A stretch of 25,142 nt of DNA from DAOUBA01 sp034432855 (GCA_034432855.1 DAOUBA010000204.1:1-25142); one strand, 5' to 3'; positions 1-6,554 are shown, counted from the stretch's first letter. Translations and numbers: made by a program. The notes: generated from the sequence alone by a model not told the origin.

Positions 1-114
1 CGCAGATGCACGCAGAAAAACGCAGATTTTCTTGGGTTTTCGGCGCGAACCAACACGAATTCGGACAAATCAGCGTCAATCTGCGGTCAATCTGCGTCAT
101 CTGTGTTCAGATGT
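1..114. repeat. Degenerate ~10-bp tandem repeat (CGCAGAT words)
   Basis: The first 30 bases are three decamers beginning CGCAGA. After a less regular middle, bases 75-114 carry ATCTGCG-type words, the same word on the other strand, spaced about 10-11 bases apart. The last units overlap the 3' end of the hicA-like gene and supply its final codons and stop. I see no gene of its own here. The repeat starts at the window edge and may extend further left. Confidence 0.7.
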
Positions 115-327
115 CGGGTAGTGAAGTTTGACATAGGTTTCTTTGAGAGGGCGAGCAAATGGGACGGAAAGAGGTTGACAACCTTTACGTTTGAAGAACA
201 CATGGCTACTTTTAGTGGTCCTGACCGTAAACCCGAAAGACTCAAGCAGGGTTTGGAGTTCCTGAAGGCTAACGTCTTTTGGATTCCGCTCAAGCTTTTG
301 CTTCAGTTTCCAATTAGGGGCAGTCAT
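97..327 (-). CDS. hicA: HicA-family toxin, probably with altered C-terminus, no hicB seen
   Basis: This 76-residue protein resembles HicA mRNA interferases, which cleave mRNA when not held by the antitoxin HicB. The helix around residues 20-33 leads into the family core SSHVFFKRKG (residues 40-49), where His42 is the expected catalytic residue. It is followed by the strand SVPFARPLKETYVK. After YVK, relatives normally continue as a short helix. Here the tail becomes LHYPTSEHR, and its last codons are encoded by the CGCAGAT-type repeat. No HicB-like frame is visible on either side: the 3' side is repeat and the 5' side is promoter and a MITE-like element. The leader is short and has no clear Shine-Dalgarno site. 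The family call is fairly firm. Whether the toxin is active is unknown; a decaying or orphan gene is likely. Confidence 0.72.
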   Translation of the reverse strand: MTAPNWKLKQKLERNPKDVSLQELQTLLESFGFTVRTTKSSHVFFKRKGCQPLSVPFARPLKETYVKLHYPTSEHR

Positions 328-347
328 TGCTTAGCCACACCGATATT

Positions 348-376
348 ATAGTACCACAAATAGTACTATTTGTCAA
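348..376 (-). promoter_or_regulatory. Promoter of hicA-like gene with inverted repeat
   Basis: Read on the minus strand, TTGACA (371-376) is followed after 17 bases by TACTAT (348-353), a good vegetative promoter starting about 14 bases before the hicA ATG. It contains a perfect 7-bp inverted repeat, ATAGTAC (348-354) and GTACTAT (363-369), separated by 8 bases. One arm covers the -10 box and the other lies in the spacer, as expected for an autorepressor operator. HicB usually has this role, but no hicB is visible. Confidence 0.6.
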
Positions 377-398
377 CAATTTGTTCCATAATCAGCGA

Positions 399-569
399 TG
401 AAGGGAACTGCTCAGGCAGGCGGTTGAAACCGCACCTGGGAGGGCACTGCACGCCGGAAGACTGCCTGCGCGGTCGCTGCGGCAGCGTCCACGCAGGTGG
501 ACGCCCGGCTAAGCCCCCCCAGAGGCGATTTCAACCGCTGAACGCCAGCAGCCTGAGCAGTTACCTTCA
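399..569. mobile_element. MITE-like element with long imperfect terminal inverted repeats
   Basis: The ends 399-417 and 551-569 are inverted copies matching at 18 of 19 positions, with core AACTGCTCAGGC. The symmetry continues inward: CGGTTGAAA on the left (421-429) is matched by TTTCAACCG on the right (529-537), followed by CTGGG-type blocks. The middle holds a perfect 8-bp hairpin (485-492 with 497-504, loop GCAG). There is no transposase and no convincing reading frame. I see no clear target-site duplication. The right end contains the stop codon of the neighbouring minus-strand gene, so the element abuts or reshapes that gene's 3' end. Size and structure fit a non-autonomous miniature element or a structured intergenic repeat. 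Confidence 0.65.
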
Positions 570-1127
570 GTCAAGACATTCCCAAACATCAAGGCCGCTG
601 CCTGACCAGTACGTACAAGTGGTCTGGGCCCACCCTCGAGAGGGGATCCCATACTGAATCCTGTACCCTGTGCCGTCTGTGGTGTAAACGAAAGGCCGGC
701 CATCCGGCTGCGTGGGAACGCGCTCTAACTCGCTGGGGACAAGTTCATCGAGCGTGCTGGGATAATGTCCTGTACGTTCGCGAAAGGCTTCGAGTGCCTC
801 AACGAGGCGATTCCCGTCCGTGCGCACCTGGTTCCGTTGACGGGGTTCAACCCAGTTCTGCCAGACGATGGCTTCGATGGCAGTGACGGGGAAGGGAAGC
901 AACAGCACAACCCAGATGGCGAGTTCGATGACGAGACCTACGAGCCGATTGCGCGCCTGCGTTAGCGGAGAGTCTGGCGCTGGCCCTCGCTTCAGATGCC
1001 ACTGCCAGCCATAGTAGCCGATGATCAACAGAAGTGCGATGGGTAGAACAGACAGGCACAGGCTGAGGCCAAGTTCTGCTTTGAGGGCAAAGAGCCACCC
1101 AAACAGCCGGTATAGGATGTCACCCAT
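567..1127 (-). CDS. Two-helix membrane protein with pseudopilin-like C-terminal domain
   Basis: The protein has 186 residues. Hydrophobic segments at about residues 20-42 and 63-88 are probably membrane helices. The rest resembles the globular half of type II secretion major pseudopilins (GspG-like): a helix with LVEALEAFRERTGHYPSTLD, then a Pro-rich turn PTQPDGRPFVYTTDG and a short strand. A classical prepilin cleavage site is not at the N-terminus, so this is not a standard pseudopilin. A protein borrowing that fold on a membrane anchor fits better. It lies 9 bases after the methyltransferase gene on the same strand and is probably the last gene of that run. Its stop codon lies in the end of the MITE-like element, so the native C-terminus may have been changed. 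Function unknown. Confidence 0.7.
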   Translation of the reverse strand: MGDILYRLFGWLFALKAELGLSLCLSVLPIALLLIIGYYGWQWHLKRGPAPDSPLTQARNRLVGLVIELAIWVVLLLPFPVTAIEAIVWQNWVEPRQRNQVRTDGNRLVEALEAFRERTGHYPSTLDELVPSELERVPTQPDGRPFVYTTDGTGYRIQYGIPSRGWAQTTCTYWSGSGLDVWECLD

Positions 1128-1136
1128 ACTTCGCCC

Positions 1137-1721
1137 TCAGGTCGCTGCCTCAATGACTCTCACGATCCCTAGCCAATGCCGCTCCATTCGCTGCAGGGTG
1201 AACCCCGCCTCGGCCACACTGCGCGTCGTCTCGCGGTCGAGGTGGCACTCGCGGCTCCATGTCCGCCACAACGGGTCGAGCAGCCGCGTCAGCCAGCTGC
1301 CCAGGCCACTCCCGCGCGTGTGCTCCAGGAGCACCAGCCGCCCATCCCGACGCAACACGCGCCGTGTCTCTGCCAGCGCCTGCGCCGGGTTGGCGATGGA
1401 GCAGAAGGTGAGCGAGGCAGCCGTAGTGGTAAAACTGCCATCGGCGAACGGCAACCGCTGCGCATCGGCCTGCACGAGTGCCACGCGCGCCTGCGTGCGG
1501 CGGCGCACCGCCCAACCCAGCACTCGCCGACTGGCGTCGCAAGCCACTACACGCGCCTCCGGCCCGTAGAGCGGCAGATTGACGCCCGTGCCGACCCCCA
1601 ATTCCAGCACGTCCCCCCGCAGATACGGAAACAACCGTCGCCGCAGCCGCCGCAAGACCAGCCACTCCAGCGGCAGCATCCCGCAATCGTACACGGTAGA
1701 GATCTCGTCGTAGACGCTCAT
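1137..1721 (-). CDS. Class I SAM-dependent methyltransferase
   Basis: This 194-residue protein has the Rossmann-type methyltransferase fold. Motif I is VLELGVGTGVNLP (about residues 38-50). An acidic residue in VVACDAS ends strand 2 and would hold the SAM ribose, ADAQRLPFADGSF is the motif II region, and LRRDGRLVLLEHTRG is the post-motif III region. It resembles the UbiE/phospholipid methyltransferase-like group, but the substrate cannot be read from the sequence. The frame stays open upstream to 1769, but those codons only translate a tetranucleotide repeat. I chose the ATG at 1721, where SVYDEIS begins as in relatives; the GGTTGG of the repeat would be the only ribosome-binding sequence. 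It follows nfo on the same strand. Confidence 0.82.
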   Translation of the reverse strand: MSVYDEISTVYDCGMLPLEWLVLRRLRRRLFPYLRGDVLELGVGTGVNLPLYGPEARVVACDASRRVLGWAVRRRTQARVALVQADAQRLPFADGSFTTTAASLTFCSIANPAQALAETRRVLRRDGRLVLLEHTRGSGLGSWLTRLLDPLWRTWSRECHLDRETTRSVAEAGFTLQRMERHWLGIVRVIEAAT

Positions 1722-1775
1722 CCAACCAACAAACAAACAAACCAACAAACCAACTAACCAACTAACCAACCAACG
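1721..1775. repeat. CCAA/CAAA tetranucleotide microsatellite
   Basis: About 55 bases consist of CCAA, CAAA and CTAA units with a 4-bp period. They cover the last codons and stop of nfo (stop at 1762-1764) and the ribosome-binding region of the methyltransferase. Unit gain or loss would change the spacing before the methyltransferase start, and the C-terminal residues of Nfo. Confidence 0.85.
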
Positions 1776-2610
1776 ACCGCAGCACCCTCAAATTCTCCCG
1801 ATCCTCGTGCAAATCTTCGCTCTTCGGCGTCTCCAGGAACCCCGGCAACCCGTCCAGACGCGGATCGTTCAGCACGAGCCGAAAGCCCTCCAGCCCGATG
1901 GCGCCTTTGCCGATGTGCTCGTGGCGATCCTTGCGGCTGCCCAACGCGGCCTTGCAGTCGTTGAGGTGCAGCGCCTTCAGCCGCTCCAGCCCCACGATGC
2001 GCTCGAACTCGACCATCGTCGCGGCGTAGCCTTCCGGCGTGCGCAGTTCATAGCCGGCGGCAAAGACGTGACAGGTATCCAGGCAGACCCCCAGCCGCTC
2101 CCCCTGGGGCGTGTGCGCGATCAGCCAGGCCAGTTGCTCGAAGCGATAGCCCAGGTTCGTGCCCTGCCCGGCGGTCGTCTCGAGCAGGATTTGGGCGCGG
2201 AACCCTGGCGTGGCGGCGTGCACTTCGCCAAGCGCCCGCGCCACCCGCGCCAGCCCCGCCTCCTCGCCCGCGCCCATGTGCGACCCCGGATGCAGCACCA
2301 GCCCGGGCAGCCCCAGCGCCTCGCAGCGCTCCAGTTCCACGATCAGCATATCGCGCGATTTCGCCCACAGCGCGTCATCCGGCGCGGCCGGGTTCAGCAG
2401 ATACGAGGCGTGTGCCATCACCGGCGCGATCCCCGTCTCTGCCGCCTGGGCCACGAAGAGCGCGATCTCCTCCTCGGTGAGGGGCTGCACTGCCCAGGCG
2501 CGGTTCGACTTGACGAAAATCTGCACCGTGTCGCAACCCACCGATTGGGCGCGGGCAAACGCCTTGTGTAGCCCACCGGCAATGGACTCGTGCGCACCCA
2601 GGCGCAGCAT
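1762..2610 (-). CDS. nfo: Deoxyribonuclease IV (endonuclease IV, AP endonuclease)
   Basis: The protein has 282 residues, the usual length for Nfo. It cleaves DNA 5' of abasic sites in base-excision repair using a three-zinc TIM-barrel site. Family signatures run through the whole protein: LGAHESIAGG at the N-terminus, VLHPGSHMG, LLETTAGQGTNLG, CLDTCHVFAAGY, LHLNDCKAALGSRKDRHEHI and FLETPK. These contain the His, Glu and Asp zinc ligands. GAGGAGG lies 10 bases upstream, inside the end of the osmC gene, so the two are probably co-transcribed. The last few residues are encoded by the tetranucleotide repeat. Confidence 0.95.
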   Translation of the reverse strand: MLRLGAHESIAGGLHKAFARAQSVGCDTVQIFVKSNRAWAVQPLTEEEIALFVAQAAETGIAPVMAHASYLLNPAAPDDALWAKSRDMLIVELERCEALGLPGLVLHPGSHMGAGEEAGLARVARALGEVHAATPGFRAQILLETTAGQGTNLGYRFEQLAWLIAHTPQGERLGVCLDTCHVFAAGYELRTPEGYAATMVEFERIVGLERLKALHLNDCKAALGSRKDRHEHIGKGAIGLEGFRLVLNDPRLDGLPGFLETPKSEDLHEDRENLRVLRSLVG

Positions 2611-2614
2611 CGGT

Positions 2615-3043
2615 TCAGTCCTCCTCGATACGATACGAGGTCGTGATCTGGGCTGCCTTGCCCAGCATCGCCGCGGCTGAACAGTACTTGGTCTCCGAAA
2701 GTTCTATTGCCCGCTCCACCGCCTGCGGCTCTACCCCCTTGCCCTTGACCACGTACTCCAGGTGAATCCGGGTGTAGACCTTGGGATGCTCCTCGGCCCG
2801 CTCGGCGCTTGCCCTGACCTCCAGGCCGGTAAAAGGCTGGCGCTTCTTTTGCAGGATCGAGACGACGTCCATCGCCGTACAGCCGCACAAACCGATGAGC
2901 AAGAGTTCCATCGGCCGGGGCCCGCTCTCTTGCCGCTCTTCCTCCGGCAGGGCGTGATCCAGCACGATAGCCGGGCCGCTGGATGCCTCGCCCACCAACC
3001 GCAGCCCAGGCCCAACCCACGTCACCTTCGCTTCCGATGCCAT
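2615..3043 (-). CDS. OsmC-family peroxidase-like protein
   Basis: This 142-residue protein has the OsmC/Ohr fold. OsmC and Ohr proteins reduce organic hydroperoxides through a pair of cysteines. The first lies in LCGCTAMDVV (Cys55, with an extra Cys53) and the second in ETKYCSAAAML (Cys121). The spacing and the TKYCS motif fit the OsmC/YhfA branch rather than Ohr. The frame is open upstream, but AGGAGG at 3048-3053 sits 4 bases before the ATG at 3043, which decides the start. Only 4 bases separate its stop from nfo. Together with cupin, thioredoxin reductase and endonuclease IV genes it suggests an oxidative-stress set. Confidence 0.9.
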   Translation of the reverse strand: MASEAKVTWVGPGLRLVGEASSGPAIVLDHALPEEERQESGPRPMELLLIGLCGCTAMDVVSILQKKRQPFTGLEVRASAERAEEHPKVYTRIHLEYVVKGKGVEPQAVERAIELSETKYCSAAAMLGKAAQITTSYRIEED

Positions 3044-3066
3044 AGCGCCTCCTCGACCGCTCACAC

Positions 3067-3115
3067 CTTACGCTTTACGCCTTACGTTTTACGTTTTACG
3101 CTTCACGTATTCACG
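3067..3115. repeat. Heptamer tandem repeat, word TTTACGC
   Basis: Seven consecutive 7-base units, consensus (C/T)TTACG(C/T), fill the gap between the osmC and cupin genes. The last two units have drifted (TTCACGT, ATTCACG). The period stays exactly 7 throughout. The stretch 3116-3151 is less regular sequence of the same kind. Confidence 0.85.
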
Positions 3116-3151
3116 CATCACATCTCACGTATCTCGTATGGCGTATTCCCT

Positions 3152-3478
3152 TCATTGATGCGGGATGACGCAGATGAAACGCAGCGGCACCGCGCCGGTG
3201 TTGCGGTAGCCGTGCACCTCATCGGGGGGGATGTAGAGCGCCATGCCCGGCTGCATTGCGACCTCGCCCTCCGGCCCCTGTGCCACTCCTTCTCCCTCCA
3301 GCACGAAAATCTCGTGCTCGTAGGGGTGCCGGTGTGGGGCAAAAACCGCCCCTGGCGCAAACTCGATCACGCGCAGCGCGAAATTCGGTGCCCCCTCCGG
3401 CCTGCCGATCACCCAACGGATAGTGATGCCCGGCCCGGCAGACTCGGCCGGTACCTCATGGTACGTTCGACTCAGCAT
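3152..3478 (-). CDS. Small single-domain cupin protein
   Basis: This 108-residue protein is a single cupin barrel. Cupin motif 1 is seen as GAVFAPHRHPYEHEIFVLEG, with His49, His51 and Glu56 in the HxHx4E metal pattern. Motif 2 is PGMALYIPPDEVHGYRN, with His89 as the fourth ligand. It should bind one divalent metal, but the substrate is unknown. The frame is open to 3556, but GGGAGG lies 5 bases before the ATG at 3478, and the upstream residues look like the tail of another protein (see the pseudogene at 3523-3645). I therefore use 3478. Confidence 0.88.
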   Translation of the reverse strand: MLSRTYHEVPAESAGPGITIRWVIGRPEGAPNFALRVIEFAPGAVFAPHRHPYEHEIFVLEGEGVAQGPEGEVAMQPGMALYIPPDEVHGYRNTGAVPLRFICVIPHQ

Positions 3479-3522
3479 ATCTGCCTCCCATAATGATGCC
3501 ATCGGCTTTCGCCGGCCCAGCC

Positions 3523-3645
3523 TCAGCAACAGGTTGAGCGGCATGCGCAGCGCCATCTGTCAGCACGTCGTCGGCGCGGCGAGCAGGCAGCCGTAGCGCC
3601 TGCCGGCCCCGCTCCGGCGACGATCACGTCGTAACCGGCCACCAT
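3523..3645 (-). pseudogene. Relic of an FAD-dependent oxidoreductase (geranylgeranyl-reductase type)
   Basis: The frame opens MVAGYDVIVAGAGPAGATAA, the dinucleotide-binding GxGxxG start of FAD oxidoreductases, and most like geranylgeranyl-reductase family members. After about 20 residues it turns into Arg/Cys-rich sequence with no family character and stops. In another frame, the codons just before the cupin start read ALRMPLNLLLRLGRRKP, which looks like the basic C-terminal tail of such a reductase. The simplest reading is a gene with its middle deleted, leaving both ends. Its ATG overlaps the stop of the preceding 86-residue gene by one base (TGATG), the usual sign of a coupled operon gene. 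The N-terminal call is good; the tail assignment is inference. Confidence 0.62.
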
Positions 3646-3905
3646 CAGGCGCGCGGCTGCTTCCAGAAACAGATCATCTGCCCTGGGCGGAAGGCGACCT
3701 GTAGGAGTTCCCAGCCCTCCTCGCCGCCCTGGTTCAGCAACTCTTCGACCGCCTGGGTGAGCGGGTTGGGGCCCGAGTCGAAGTAGCAGGCCCCCGCATC
3801 GTCGCAAAAGATCGCCGGCGGCACCTCTTCCACAGGCTGCTTCAGAAGCGCCAGAATATCGTCTGCCGTATGCAAGGTAATGCGATAGCGCCAACGGTTC
3901 ATCAT
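3645..3905 (-). CDS. Small DUF4177-like protein
   Basis: The protein has 86 residues and no signal peptide or membrane helix. The C-terminal block EEGWELLQVAFRPGQMICFWKQP resembles small DUF4177-type proteins with a GWEL core and a closing strand. The function is unknown. CTCCTC on the plus strand (3911-3916) gives GAGGAG 5 bases before the ATG at 3905, which supports the start. Its stop overlaps the start of the oxidoreductase relic, so the pair was probably one transcriptional unit before the deletion. Upstream is a heptamer repeat and then trxB on the same strand. Confidence 0.75.
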   Translation of the reverse strand: MMNRWRYRITLHTADDILALLKQPVEEVPPAIFCDDAGACYFDSGPNPLTQAVEELLNQGGEEGWELLQVAFRPGQMICFWKQPRA

Positions 3906-3934
3906 CCATTCTCCTCAGGATTGACACATCTCGC

Positions 3935-3983
3935 CTTACGCCTTACGCATTACGTTTTAGGCATTACGTTTTACGCATTACGC
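3935..3983. repeat. Heptamer tandem repeat, word (A/C/T)TTACGC
   Basis: Seven 7-base units with consensus (A/C/T)TTACG(C/T), including one variant (TTTAGGC), lie between trxB and the 86-residue gene. The word is nearly the same as at 3067-3115, about 870 bases away in the same gene run, and the period is exactly 7 at both. Confidence 0.85.
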
Positions 3984-4010
3984 TATCCATCTCTGCAATG
4001 CCTCTCCTGC

Positions 4011-4946
<936 letters not shown>

Positions 4947-4947
4947 C

Positions 4948-5595
4948 CTACCCCTCCGCGAGCGCCGCCTGCAACCTTTCCAGCACCAGCGCCTCCGGCG
5001 CGGCGCCCTCGATGTGCATCGTCTCGTTGATCACCGTGCGCGGCACCCCCATCACCTGATACTTGAGCGCCAGTTGCGGGAATTCCATCGCTTCGACCAT
5101 ATCCGCGCGCACCTGGGAGCCAGCCACAGCCATCCGATGCGCCAGAATCACCGACGACTGGCAGTACGGGCAGGTGGGGGTGACAAAGACCTGAATGTGC
5201 ACCGGCTTGGTCAGCCCGCGCAGGAAATCGAGCGTTGTGGCCTCCAATTGCGGCTGCCCTGCGGCGACGGTCTTGATCGCCTCCAGCAGCGAGACGAATT
5301 CGTAGCCGGAGGGCAGGCCGTAAAAGCGCACGCCGTAATCCTGCGCACCGACGACGGCAATGGCGGGGACTTTATCCACGCCGAACTGGTTGACCTGTTC
5401 CCTGTCGGTGACAAAGTTGTAGACCTCGGCGGTCACCTGGTCGGAGAGCGCGGCGATCTCTTCGACCAGTTGGCGGGCCTCGGCACAATACTCACATGCG
5501 ACCTCTTGCGTGAACATCACCAGGCGCACCGGCCCGGTCAAGTCGGCCAGGTCCTTCTTGACGTGTTCCGTGATCTCCGGATTCAGTAATGCCAT
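4948..5595 (-). CDS. Glutaredoxin-like protein disulfide oxidoreductase (two thioredoxin folds)
   Basis: This 215-residue protein has two tandem thioredoxin-fold units, as in archaeal and thermophile protein disulfide oxidoreductases (PDO/GlrX-arch family). The first unit carries CEYC (Cys34 and Cys37) with its cis-proline in KVPAI (Pro77). The second carries CPYC (Cys142 and Cys145) with GVPRT (Pro185). The second pair is glutaredoxin-like. The frame is open to 5718, but that part reads a heptamer repeat and the neighbouring gene. AAGGAG at 5603-5608, 7 bases before the ATG at 5595, fixes the start. With trxB directly downstream it forms a reductase/oxidoreductase pair. Confidence 0.92.
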   Translation of the reverse strand: MALLNPEITEHVKKDLADLTGPVRLVMFTQEVACEYCAEARQLVEEIAALSDQVTAEVYNFVTDREQVNQFGVDKVPAIAVVGAQDYGVRFYGLPSGYEFVSLLEAIKTVAAGQPQLEATTLDFLRGLTKPVHIQVFVTPTCPYCQSSVILAHRMAVAGSQVRADMVEAMEFPQLALKYQVMGVPRTVINETMHIEGAAPEALVLERLQAALAEG

Positions 5596-5612
5596 CTCCT
5601 TGCTCCTTGTAT

Positions 5613-5640
5613 GCTGGTTGCTCGTTGCTGGCTGCTCGTT
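5613..5640. repeat. Heptamer tandem repeat, word GCTSGTT
   Basis: Four 7-base units alternate GCTGGTT, GCTCGTT, GCTGGCT and GCTCGTT in the gap between the CsoR-family gene and the disulfide oxidoreductase gene. The last unit touches the stop codon of the regulator gene. Confidence 0.75.
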
Positions 5641-5896
5641 ACGCCAGCCGCGAGAGCGCCGTCGCCAGCGCCTCGGCGACCTCGGCGGATGAGCCGTGCG
5701 CCACGCATTCGCTGGCATAGGCGCGCACGAGCGCCACGGCGGCCTGATGCGCGGCAGAGCGCACGGCAGCCAGTTGCTGCAAAATCTCGCTACAATCGCG
5801 GTCTTCCTCGATCATCCTGGCGACGCCGCGCGCCTGCCCCTCGATGCGCCGCACGCGGTTCAGCAGGTCGGACTTGGACGGATCGCTCAGTTTCAT
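5639..5896 (-). CDS. CsoR/FrmR-family repressor, CstR-like Cys/Cys type
   Basis: This 85-residue all-helical protein belongs to the DUF156 family of tetrameric repressors, as shown by RIEGQARGVARMIEEDRDC and the following helix. Copper-sensing CsoR proteins bind metal through Cys, His and Cys. Here Cys35 and Cys64 are present, 29 residues apart, but the middle His position (residue 60) is Tyr. Two cysteines without the His is the arrangement of CstR, which senses persulfides by forming a polysulfide bridge. The neighbours (two thiol-redox enzymes) fit such a role. It starts 45 bases after the fmdB stop, with GAGGAG ahead of the ATG. The family is firm; the persulfide assignment is inference from the ligand pattern. 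Confidence 0.88.
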   Translation of the reverse strand: MKLSDPSKSDLLNRVRRIEGQARGVARMIEEDRDCSEILQQLAAVRSAAHQAAVALVRAYASECVAHGSSAEVAEALATALSRLA

Positions 5897-5941
5897 CTCC
5901 GCTCCTCACTCGAGGCACACGGCCTCCTAGCGGCGTATGGC

Positions 5942-6142
5942 TCAGGTGGAGCCGGAGCCACAGGATGCAGAGGCGCTCGTGTTGCTCCGGCTCGCCTCGC
6001 CGACGCCGAACAGCGAGAGCGCCTTGCGCGTCTCGGTGCTGCCACACCTGGGGCAGGTGGGCGTGGTCTGCTGCGCCGCCGAACGCACGAACAACTCGAA
6101 CTTTTCGCCACAGCGGGCACAACGATATTCGTAGATCGGCAT
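5942..6142 (-). CDS. FmdB-family zinc-ribbon protein
   Basis: This 66-residue protein starts MPIYEYRCARCG, the hallmark of the FmdB/CxxC regulatory protein family. It has two CxxC pairs (Cys8/Cys11 and Cys30/Cys33) that should hold one zinc. A Ser-rich tail ends SASCGSGST. The exact role of the family is not known. It is the first gene after the promoter at 6159-6204, with GAAAGGTGAG shortly before the ATG, and leads the redox operon. Confidence 0.9.
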   Translation of the reverse strand: MPIYEYRCARCGEKFELFVRSAAQQTTPTCPRCGSTETRKALSLFGVGEASRSNTSASASCGSGST

Positions 6143-6158
6143 ACACTCACCTTTCCAT

Positions 6159-6204
6159 TATACAATACTAGAGTATAGTATATCACAGAAAACCGAATTG
6201 TCAA
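6159..6204 (-). promoter_or_regulatory. Promoter with 24-bp dyad operator for the fmdB-cstR-pdo-trxB operon
   Basis: On the minus strand, TTGACA (6199-6204) is followed after 16 bases by TATACT (6177-6182). A dyad centred at 6170/6171 spans 6159-6182: outer arms TATAC and GTATA, inner arms ATACT and AGTAT, with only one mismatched pair and a central AG. It covers the -10 box and the expected start point. That is where a CsoR/CstR-type repressor would block transcription, so self-regulation by the second gene of the operon is the likely circuit. Confidence 0.75.
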
Positions 6205-6212
6205 GCGTGTGT

Positions 6213-6241
6213 TTGACAGATGGTCGGAAATGGAGTATGAT
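6213..6241 (+). promoter_or_regulatory. Promoter of the T-box/thrS transcript
   Basis: TTGACA (6213-6218) and TATGAT (6236-6241) are separated by 17 bases, placing the start near 6248. The -35 box lies back-to-back with that of the redox operon, 8 bases away (TGTCAA at 6199-6204), so the two divergent promoters share their upstream DNA. Confidence 0.8.
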
Positions 6242-6388
6242 TTAGGATGTTCTTGAATCATTCACAGCGTTGACCGGGACGAGTACCGACCTGAGAACGT
6301 CACAGAAAAGGGAGGCCCAGGCTGAGAGCCTCCCCGACCGGACAGGCGGGAAAACCCCCCGGGAGCGGGTTCCTCAAATCGTGTCACG

Positions 6389-6418
6389 AAAGGCGCGGAA
6401 AGACGCGGAAAGACGCGA
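6389..6418. repeat. Three 10-bp tandem repeats inside the T-box leader
   Basis: Three units, AAAGGCGCGG, AAAGACGCGG and AAAGACGCGA, lie between stem I and stem III of the T-box, in the linker where leader length varies. The period matches the 10-bp repeat at the left end of the window. Confidence 0.8.
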
Positions 6419-6505
6419 AAGTATGGAGCCCCGGGATGGCCCGTTATCGCCGCAGAGTGCTACGGCGATCCGCTGTAGAACTTGGGTGGAACCACGTGGG
6501 ATGAC

Positions 6506-6536
6506 CCCCGCGCCCCAGGAGGGCGTGGGGTTTTTT
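6506..6536 (+). terminator. T-box intrinsic terminator
   Basis: CCCCGCGCCC (6506-6515) pairs with GGGCGTGGGG (6521-6530) around a 5-base loop with one G-U pair, followed by six T. It comes right after the T-box sequence, so tRNA binding that forms the antiterminator would prevent this hairpin. Confidence 0.95.
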
Positions 6537-6554
6537 GTATATAGGAAGGCGCAC

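Larger units (their letters stand above)
6248..6536 (+). promoter_or_regulatory. T-box leader, threonine-specific (ACC specifier)
   Basis: The leader senses uncharged tRNA and controls a terminator. Stem I can be drawn. Lower stem CCGGG (6274-6278) pairs with CCCGG (6358-6362). The loop has AGTA (6282-6285) on one side and GAAAACC (6350-6356) on the other, and puts ACC, a Thr codon, at the specifier place (6354-6356). The next helix pairs 6286-6293 with 6343-6349. The distal hairpin is GGGAGGC with GCCTCCC (6310-6316, 6328-6334). A stem III hairpin is at 6446-6452 and 6463-6469. The conserved T-box is TGGGTGGAACCACG (6483-6496), just before the terminator. The thrS gene downstream confirms the amino acid. 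Confidence 0.93.

Noticed and set aside
399..569. GTTGAAAC-type words suggesting CRISPR repeats
   Set aside because: Such words end some Chloroflexota CRISPR repeats, but here they occur as an inverted pair inside a palindromic element, with no regular direct repeats or spacers and no cas genes.
3067..3983. Heptamer arrays as a possible CRISPR or iteron origin
   Set aside because: The units are directly adjacent without spacers, only 7 bases long, and not near dnaA, a Rep gene or a DnaA-box cluster.
5596..5718. N-terminal extension of the disulfide oxidoreductase
   Set aside because: It translates the heptamer repeat and part of the regulator gene in another frame; the ribosome site supports the start at 5595.
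6270..6554. N-terminal extension of the small membrane protein
   Set aside because: This stretch is the T-box leader and terminator; a GTG with a ribosome site after the terminator explains the gene.
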